Under the pieces are notes generated by a model. That model did no database searches, was not told where the DNA came from, and saw only the letters and a program-made list of their open reading frames with translations. 64,000 nucleotides of DNA from Leifsonia sp. Root112D2 (GTDB lineage Bacteria > Actinomycetota > Actinomycetes > Actinomycetales > Microbacteriaceae), in the NCBI RefSeq assembly GCF_001424905.1, contig NZ_LMCU01000001.1:2473480-2537479 (forward strand), written 5' to 3'. This document shows, in pieces, positions 58,523 to 64,000 of this stretch. Positions within the stretch are counted from its first letter, which is position 1, and the number at the start of each line of letters is the position of its first letter. Both the position numbers and the translations under genes were made by a program.

Positions 58523-59659
58523 ATGCCCGCAGCCAACCGCGTCCTGGTCGTCGGAGCCGGCATCGCCGGCACCGCGAGCGCCACCTTCCTGGCCGAAGGC
58601 GGCGTCGAGGTCGATCTCGTCGAGAAGAACGCTGAGGTAAGCGCGCTCGGCTCCGGCATTACGCTGCAGGGCAATGCGCTGCGCGTCTTTCGTCAACTCG
58701 GCGTGCTCGAGCAGATCGAGGCGCACGGCTACGCCTTCACTACCGTGGGCCTGCGTGCACCTGACCCGCAGGGCACGTTGCTGGTGGAGATGCAGGATGT
58801 GCGCACCGGGGGAGACGAGCTGCCCGCCACGGTCGGCATGCCGCGCCCGGAGCTCGCCCGCATTCTGGTCGAGCGCGCCATCGACGCCGGAGCGAACGTG
58901 CACTTTGGCGTGGAGGCGACGCAGCTCGAACAGCATGACGACGGCGTCGACGTGACCTTTTCTGACGGCAGCACGGCCCGTTATGACCTCGTCATCGGGG
59001 CCGATGGGCTGCACTCGCAGGTGAGATCGCAGATCGGAATCGACACGAAGCCGGAGCCGACCGGCATGGCCATCTGGCGCGTGTTCACGCCGCGCCCCGA
59101 CAGCGTCACGCGCACCGATCTCATCTATGGCGGCCCGAGCTACATCGCGGGTTACTGCCCGACCGGCGAGAACTCGCTCTACGCGTACATCGTTGAGACC
59201 GCGGATGCGGCGAACTTCGCCCTGAGCGGCCCTGAGCGCGTGGAACGGATGCGTGCGCTCAGCGAGGCATACCACGGGCCGTGGGACGACATCCGGCCGT
59301 TCATCACGCCCGAGCGCGGTGTCAACTACACCTTCTTCGAGGCTCACGTCGTCGATGCACCGTGGAACCGCGGATGTGTTGTCATCATCGGCGACGCGGC
59401 GCATTCCTGCCCTCCCACGCTCGCGCAGGGCGCCGCCCAGTCTCTGGAGGACGCGGCGGTTCTGGCCGAACTGATTCTGGGTGCCGATGGTCTTGACGAG
59501 GGTCTGTGGCGTTCGTTCACCGGTCGACGGGTGGCGCGCGCGAGAACGGTGGTCGAGGCATCCGTGCAGCTCGGTCAATGGCTCATCGACCACGACGAGA
59601 AGGCCGACGTGCCCGGCCTGATGGGGCGCATCAGCGCGCTCGTGACGGAGCCGGCATGA
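58523..59659 (+). CDS. FAD-dependent monooxygenase (aromatic hydroxylase type)
   Basis: This 378-residue flavoprotein of the 4-hydroxybenzoate-hydroxylase class has FAD motif GAGIAG (11-16), LVIGADGLHSQVR (DG motif) and IIGDAAHSCPPTLAQGAAQS (GD motif), followed by LEDAAVL. It probably hydroxylates a phenolic or heteroaromatic acid to supply the dihydroxy substrate of the ring-cleaving dioxygenase. It lies 31 bases behind the cyclase-family gene and overlaps the next gene as ATGA. The exact substrate is unknown. Confidence 0.9.
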   Translation: MPAANRVLVVGAGIAGTASATFLAEGGVEVDLVEKNAEVSALGSGITLQGNALRVFRQLGVLEQIEAHGYAFTTVGLRAPDPQGTLLVEMQDVRTGGDELPATVGMPRPELARILVERAIDAGANVHFGVEATQLEQHDDGVDVTFSDGSTARYDLVIGADGLHSQVRSQIGIDTKPEPTGMAIWRVFTPRPDSVTRTDLIYGGPSYIAGYCPTGENSLYAYIVETADAANFALSGPERVERMRALSEAYHGPWDDIRPFITPERGVNYTFFEAHVVDAPWNRGCVVIIGDAAHSCPPTLAQGAAQSLEDAAVLAELILGADGLDEGLWRSFTGRRVARARTVVEASVQLGQWLIDHDEKADVPGLMGRISALVTEPA

Positions 59660-60669
59660 GCGTGCCACGCGTGGTGGATGTGCACGCGCACGCGCTCTTT
59701 CCCGCCCTGCAGGACATCGTCGTCGACGGCGACCCTGCCGGATTCGAGGCGCACCAGCGGCTGGAGTTTGTTCGCAACGGCGCCGAGTCCATGGCCGCGT
59801 CGGGGGCGATGGTGGGCGCGTGCTTTCCCCAGCTGACCCAGCTGGATCGTCGCCTCGCCGACATGGATGCCGCCGGCGTCGATGTGCAACTCGTGTCGCC
59901 TTCGCCGTCGCACTACTACCCGTTTCTCGGCGAGTCTCTGGCACGCACCGTGGCACGCGCCGCCAACGAGGCAGTGCGCGACCTCGTGGCGCAGGCCTCA
60001 GACCGCCTCGCCGGGCTGGGACTGGTGCCGTTGCAACATCCGCGCCTGTCCGTGGAGCTGCTCGAGCACGCCGTTCTCGACTGCGGGCTGCGCGGCGTGG
60101 AGATCTCGTCTTTCGCCCCGGGCGTCGAGCTTTCTGATGAGCGACTGGAACCGTTCTGGGCGCGGGCGGCCGAGCTCGGCGCTGTGCTCTTTCTGCACCC
60201 CTTCGGCTGCTCACTCGACGAACGACTCGACCGTTACTACCTGTCGAACACGGTGGGGCAGCCGGTGGAGAACGCTGTGGCGCTCTCGCACCTGATCTTC
60301 TCCGGTGTGCTCGACCGACACCCCACGCTCACGGTGATAGCGGCTCACGGTGGCGGATACCTGCCCACCTTTCTCGGCCGCAGCGACCACGCCTGGCAGA
60401 CACGGCCCGAGGCGAAGGGTTGCGCGAATGTGCCCTCCAGCTATCTGCGCCGGCTTTACTTCGACTCGCTGGTGCACACCCCGGATGCGGTGCGTGCGCT
60501 GGTGGCGGCGGCCGGCGCCGATCGCGTGCTGCTCGGCAGCGACTATCCCTTCGATATGGGGGTCAGCGATCCGGTGCAGCGCCTGAGCGCGGCCGGGTTG
60601 TCTGAGCAGGATACGGATGCCATCGCCGGCGGCAACGCGGCGCGCCTGAAAGTAGGGATCGAACGATGA
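59656..60669 (+). CDS. ACMSD-like amidohydrolase (decarboxylase type)
   Basis: This 337-residue TIM-barrel protein of the amidohydrolase-2 family has metal motif DVHAH (His10, His12), LFLHPFG, VIAAHGGGYLP and LLGSDYPFDMG with the catalytic aspartate. The spacing and the AHGGG and GSDYPF forms resemble 2-amino-3-carboxymuconate-semialdehyde decarboxylase and related decarboxylases of ring-cleavage products. In this operon it would fit removal of a carboxyl group after extradiol cleavage. It overlaps genes on both sides by four bases. The reaction is inferred. Confidence 0.85.
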   Translation: MSVPRVVDVHAHALFPALQDIVVDGDPAGFEAHQRLEFVRNGAESMAASGAMVGACFPQLTQLDRRLADMDAAGVDVQLVSPSPSHYYPFLGESLARTVARAANEAVRDLVAQASDRLAGLGLVPLQHPRLSVELLEHAVLDCGLRGVEISSFAPGVELSDERLEPFWARAAELGAVLFLHPFGCSLDERLDRYYLSNTVGQPVENAVALSHLIFSGVLDRHPTLTVIAAHGGGYLPTFLGRSDHAWQTRPEAKGCANVPSSYLRRLYFDSLVHTPDAVRALVAAAGADRVLLGSDYPFDMGVSDPVQRLSAAGLSEQDTDAIAGGNAARLKVGIER

Positions 60670-61652
60670 AGATTGCCAGTTGGGTACACGACGGAGCCGA
60701 GCATGCGGGCGTGATAGTCGACGACCTGGCCTACGCGCTGCCCGAAGGGACCAGTGTGCTCGACCTCGTGCGCGGTGGCCTCGAGACGGCGCTGCAAGCC
60801 GGGCGTGCCGCGGTGGGGACCGCCGAGCCCGTTCGGCTCGCCGAAGTGCGCCTGCTGCCGCCGCTGCAGCCACCCGCCATGCGCGACTTTGTGGCCTTTG
60901 AGGAGCACGTCGAGGGCATGGTCAAGGGCGGCTCGCCAGACAATGTCGTCGGCGCCGAGTGGTACCAGGCGCCCACCTTCTACTTCACGAACCCGCACAC
61001 CGTGCGGGCGACCGGCGATGACATTGCGGCGCCGGCCGATAGCCATGCGCTCGATTTCGAACTCGAGGTTGCCGCCGTGATTGGCGCCGTCGAGGGCAGC
61101 GATGGCGTGAGTCTCACTCCATCGGCCGCGCATCGGCACATCTTCGGCTACATGATCTTCAACGACTGGTCCGCTCGTGACCTGCAGAATCGAGAGATGA
61201 GGGTGAGTCTGGGCCCGTGCAAGGGCAAGGACTTCGCCAACACGCTCGGGCCGTGGATCGTCACCGCCGATGAATTCGAGCAGCTGCATGACGACGAGGG
61301 TTTTCTTCCCATCGCCATGTCGGTCTCGATCAATGGCATGGAGTACGGCCGCGACCTGCTCTCGAACATGGGCTGGCCGTTCGCCGAGCTCGTGGCATAC
61401 GCCTCGCGTGATTCGAAGGTGGTGCCCGGCGATGTGCTCGGCTGTGGCACGGCAGGCACCGGCTGCCTCGCCGAGGCTTGGGGCCGCAGCGGCTCGCAGA
61501 CCCCGCCCCCGCTGCAGCACGGCGATGTCGTGCGTATGGATGTCGAGGGCATCGGATTCATTGAGAACCGCGTCGTCGCCGGCGTCGCACAGGCGCCTGT
61601 CGCGCCCGCTCGCGTTCGCCCGCGCAACCGGGTGCGGGGCTCGCAGCACTGA
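60666..61652 (+). CDS. Fumarylacetoacetate hydrolase family protein (2)
   Basis: This 328-residue FAH-family protein has metal-binding segments FVAFEEHVEG, DFELEVAAVIG and MIFNDWSARDLQ, then LGPCKGKDFANTLGPWIVT, which is close to true fumarylacetoacetases and acylpyruvases. The C-terminus (VPGDVLGCGTAGTGCLAE) also fits. It is less similar to the protein at 56511 than to such hydrolases, so the two probably do different steps. It is the last gene of the operon, and its stop lies in the loop region of a long hairpin. Confidence 0.88.
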   Translation: MKIASWVHDGAEHAGVIVDDLAYALPEGTSVLDLVRGGLETALQAGRAAVGTAEPVRLAEVRLLPPLQPPAMRDFVAFEEHVEGMVKGGSPDNVVGAEWYQAPTFYFTNPHTVRATGDDIAAPADSHALDFELEVAAVIGAVEGSDGVSLTPSAAHRHIFGYMIFNDWSARDLQNREMRVSLGPCKGKDFANTLGPWIVTADEFEQLHDDEGFLPIAMSVSINGMEYGRDLLSNMGWPFAELVAYASRDSKVVPGDVLGCGTAGTGCLAEAWGRSGSQTPPPLQHGDVVRMDVEGIGFIENRVVAGVAQAPVAPARVRPRNRVRGSQH

Positions 61653-61672
61653 GAAGTGCTGGCGAGCCCCGC
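61634..61672. terminator. Bidirectional hairpin terminator
   Basis: A 17-base arm (61634-61650) and an 18-base arm (61655-61672) pair with one bulged base around GAGA: GCGGGGCTCG with CGAGCCCCGC and AGCACT with AGTGCT. It spans the ends of the converging FAH and MFS genes. No T-run is present. Confidence 0.8.
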
Positions 61673-61679
61673 CATCCGA

Positions 61680-62939
61680 TCAGTTGGTCGCGACGGCCAG
61701 CTCCGGCTGTGGAACACGCACGAGCACGACGCGCATGATGATCATCGCTATCAGGCTGAGTACGCCGATGACGGCTATCGCCGGCCCGAGCCCACCCGTC
61801 AGGGCCGTGAGCGCGAGCACGATCAGCGGCGTGATGAACTCGCCGAAGAACAGCGCAGCCGTCCACAGCCCGGTGCCTCGGCCGCGCTGCTCATAGCTCA
61901 GCCGGGTGATGGCCCACGTGACTAAGGTCGGCAACATGATGCCGGTGCCGAAGCTGGTGATCACCGCTCCGATGACCGCGACGGGCACGGATCCGCTGAA
62001 GGCGACGATGAGCATCCCGACGCCGGCGATGCCGAATGCGAGGGGCAGCAGCAGCTTGACGCCGTGCCGGGCTATCCAGCGGAACAGGAATGCGCCGATA
62101 GCCGTTGCCAGGGAGGCAAGCGCCGTGGCGATGCCTATCGTGGCGGTGGAGGTGACGCCGAGACCGTCGAGCACGTAGGGCAGTTCGACGATGAGCGTGT
62201 AGAAGACGACGCCGCCGAAGATCGAAACGCCCGAGGGCAGGAACAGGCTGCGCCAGCGGATCGGCTCGAGCTTCCTGGCCTGGCGTTCAGCGCCGTCTTC
62301 AGATTGCTGTACCGGCCAGATGGCCCCGAGCATGAGCAGTGCCACGATAATGCTGACGGCGTAGAGCCAGAACGGGGTACGCCAGCCCGCCGCGCCGAGC
62401 GCGCCGCCCACCGCGAAGAAGACCGTCGCGGCCAGCGCCGTGACCATCGCCTGCAGACCCAGGTACCGGTTGCGCTTGTTGCCGTGGAAGTAGTCGGCGA
62501 TGAGTGTCGTGCAGCACGTCATGATGAACGCCTCGGTGATGCCGACACCGACCCGGCTGAGCACGATCATGTTGAGCGTGTCGAGCCAGAGCGGCATCGT
62601 GCCGAGCACGGCGTATGCGAGCAGCGCCCAGATCAGCACGCGTTTGCGGCCGAGCTTGTCGACGATGGCTCCCGCGAAGGGCGCGAGAATGGCGATCATA
62701 AGCGCGGGGATGGTGAGAATGAGGGGAACCAGCGCGTCGGCTCCCGGAGAATTCACGAATTCCTTGCTCAGAATCGGCAGGATCGGGGCCAACAGCACGG
62801 CGCCGAGGATCGGCAGGCAACTGCCGATCAGAAGCAGCGTGCCCTGCAGCTTTCCTGCAGGCCTGCCCGTCTTCGGATTGATCGTGGATTCGGCGATGGC
62901 AGTTACGCCGGGGGAACCGCCTACGACATCGTTCGTCAT
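61680..62939 (-). CDS. MFS transporter, probably uptake for the LysR-controlled pathway
   Basis: This 419-residue protein has 12 hydrophobic helices. Motif A appears as GAIVDKLGRKRVLIWAL between helices 2 and 3, and helix 5 has no clear drug-antiporter motif. The N-terminal about 30 residues are polar and cytoplasmic. The ATG at 62939 is the first start before helix 1. An operator-like site at 63051-63077 shares sequence with the one before the catabolic operon, so it is probably coregulated. Uptake of the aromatic substrate or export of an intermediate are both possible. Confidence 0.88.
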   Translation of the reverse strand: MTNDVVGGSPGVTAIAESTINPKTGRPAGKLQGTLLLIGSCLPILGAVLLAPILPILSKEFVNSPGADALVPLILTIPALMIAILAPFAGAIVDKLGRKRVLIWALLAYAVLGTMPLWLDTLNMIVLSRVGVGITEAFIMTCCTTLIADYFHGNKRNRYLGLQAMVTALAATVFFAVGGALGAAGWRTPFWLYAVSIIVALLMLGAIWPVQQSEDGAERQARKLEPIRWRSLFLPSGVSIFGGVVFYTLIVELPYVLDGLGVTSTATIGIATALASLATAIGAFLFRWIARHGVKLLLPLAFGIAGVGMLIVAFSGSVPVAVIGAVITSFGTGIMLPTLVTWAITRLSYEQRGRGTGLWTAALFFGEFITPLIVLALTALTGGLGPAIAVIGVLSLIAMIIMRVVLVRVPQPELAVATN

Positions 62940-63050
62940 TGAACACTCTCCATATATGAAGGGGCACCGGCGCCATTCGGGTCGTGGCACCGGTGAGCGG
63001 CATCGTTGCCGTGCTACCTGCCACTGTGGCGCGTCGGGCGCATATCAGGG

Positions 63051-63077
63051 AAGACGATGTTTCTTATAAGCAATATC
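63051..63077. promoter_or_regulatory. LysR operator-like palindrome before the MFS gene
   Basis: The 22 bases 63056-63077 are a near-perfect dyad: GATGTTTCTT on one side and AAGCAATATC on the other around AT. Only two of eleven pairs fail. The half AAGCAATATC recurs as AAGCAACATC at 56413-56422. It lies 112 bases before the MFS start in the 166-base gap 62940-63105, which holds no gene. Confidence 0.65.
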
Positions 63078-63105
63078 GCCGCGATGAATAGTCGGCGACC
63101 GCCGC

Positions 63106-64000
63106 TCAGTCGAGTTCGGAGTGGTGAGCCCGACCGTAGCCGAGGCCGCACAGGGCAATGAGGACACAGCTCAGCGTGACAACGGCAAGCGGAACCAGAC
63201 TCGTCTCGCCGGCGAGGCCGACCAGGGGCGCAACGGTTCCCGCCACGAGGAACTGTACGCATCCGAGTAGGGCCATCGCGGTGCCGCGCGCGCCGATCCC
63301 GGCGACGGCGAGTGCGGTGCAGTTACCCATGATGAAACCCGCGCCCGTCGTGATGAGAAAGAGCGCTGGCAGAATGATGACGGGTTGCGTGCTTGCGGTG
63401 AGAGCGGCGGTGACCAGCGTGAGCGAGGCCACGAGCTGTGCCGTCAGGCCGATTGCGGCGAGGGTGGATGCCTTCACCCGCCCGACGAGCCAGGCGCTCA
63501 GTGATCCCGCGATCACGATTCCGACCGCGTTGCAGGCAAAAACGAGGGTGAACTGGCCCGGCGAGAATCCGAGAATGCGCTGCACCACGAACGGTGACGC
63601 CGAGATATACGCGAACATCGTGCCGAATCCGAACCAGAAGGCCAGGGCATAGCCGAGAAACCTCCTGCGCGTGAGGATTCCGGTTGCCGTACGCAGAAAC
63701 TCACGGAAGCCGCCGGTATGGCGTGCTGACTGTGGCAGAGTCTCGGGAATGAGCGAGAGCGTTCCCGCCAGGAGCAGGATCGCGAACACCAGGATTGCCC
63801 AGAAGATGGCTCGCCACCCAGCCCAGCCCAGAACGAGCCCGCCGAAGAGGGGGCCGAGTATCGGGCCGATTCCCGCGATGAGCCCGAGCAGGCTGAATAC
63901 CCGTGCGGCGGCCGCGCCGCTGGTGAGATCGGCGGCTATTGCGCGGCCTATCACGATGCCTGCGGCACCGCTGATGCCCATGACGATGCGCCACAGAATG
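63106..64000 (-). CDS. MFS transporter, Bcr/CflA-like, partial at the right edge
   Basis: The C-terminal about 298 residues of a multidrug-type MFS exporter are present; the first helices lie beyond the window. GISGAAGIVIGRAIAADLTSG corresponds to the Bcr/CflA helix 4 region (G-x-G-A-A-x-x-x-x-x-R-A-I-x-x-D), followed by IAGIGPILGPLFGG. About eight further helices follow. The reading frame stays open to base 64000, so the ATG at 63981 is internal. It runs toward the LysR-controlled MFS gene but is probably a separate unit. Confidence 0.88.
   Translation of the reverse strand, partial: ILWRIVMGISGAAGIVIGRAIAADLTSGAAAARVFSLLGLIAGIGPILGPLFGGLVLGWAGWRAIFWAILVFAILLLAGTLSLIPETLPQSARHTGGFREFLRTATGILTRRRFLGYALAFWFGFGTMFAYISASPFVVQRILGFSPGQFTLVFACNAVGIVIAGSLSAWLVGRVKASTLAAIGLTAQLVASLTLVTAALTASTQPVIILPALFLITTGAGFIMGNCTALAVAGIGARGTAMALLGCVQFLVAGTVAPLVGLAGETSLVPLAVVTLSCVLIALCGLGYGRAHHSELD

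Noticed and set aside
1..64000. CRISPR arrays, rRNA genes, insertion sequences, prophage genes, toxin-antitoxin or defence systems
   Set aside because: Looked for regular spaced repeats, transposase or integrase motifs and rRNA sequence; none seen.

Overview
The window looks like chromosomal DNA of a high-GC actinomycete, most likely family Microbacteriaceae. The evidence is gene order and protein sequence. The housekeeping block ileS-folC-DUF4233-ndk / VKOR / rne / DUF4031 / rplU-rpmA-obgE-proB-proA-(small membrane protein)-nadD-(membrane-anchored protein)-rsfS-tRNA-Ala is typical of that family, ileS carries an actinobacterial T-box leader, and the proteins share its codon style. No rRNA, CRISPR, phage or insertion sequence was seen. 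This is assigned from sequence alone, without any database search.

Layout. (1) 1-6 kb: end fragment of a GNAT acetyltransferase, then a minus-strand peptide-type ABC importer (lipoprotein, two permeases, one fused double ATPase) divergent from a TetR regulator, with a perfect inverted repeat between them. (2) 6-25.4 kb: two further minus-strand Opp/Dpp-type importers with three lipoprotein binding proteins, two cytoplasmic sialidase-fold (BNR) propellers, an amidohydrolase and a protein of three tandem NTF2/SnoaL domains. A divergent IclR regulator sits at the right end. The two operons start at two nearly identical promoter-operator modules (13999-14069 and 24515-24585), and a third related site lies before the iclR gene, so the whole block reads as one regulon for import and breakdown of an unidentified compound. 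(3) 25.4-45.4 kb: the housekeeping block above, then an MFS exporter and a divergent pair, rimK-type ligase (with a C-terminal RCK_C-like domain) and an ATP-grasp-associated protease. (4) 45.4-54.3 kb: an IclR regulator and one tightly overlapped operon pobA-pcaHG-pcaB-pcaL-pcaIJ-pcaF, a complete route from 4-hydroxybenzoate through protocatechuate and beta-ketoadipate to succinyl-CoA and acetyl-CoA. (5) 54.3-64 kb: a second aromatic-type cluster under a LysR regulator: an extradiol (VOC) dioxygenase on one side; two fumarylacetoacetase-family hydrolases, a cyclase-family hydrolase, a flavin monooxygenase and an ACMSD-like amidohydrolase on the other; then an MFS transporter with a matching operator, and the end of a Bcr/CflA-type exporter at the right edge.

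Most striking points: the shared IclR promoter modules and the uncharacterised regulon they control; rsfS and rimK, whose conserved N-termini begin exactly at an ATC codon with no ATG/GTG/TTG available; a LysR operator half-site repeated at two promoters about 6.6 kb apart; and 15-bp in-frame tandem repeats at the 3' ends of two neighbouring pca genes.
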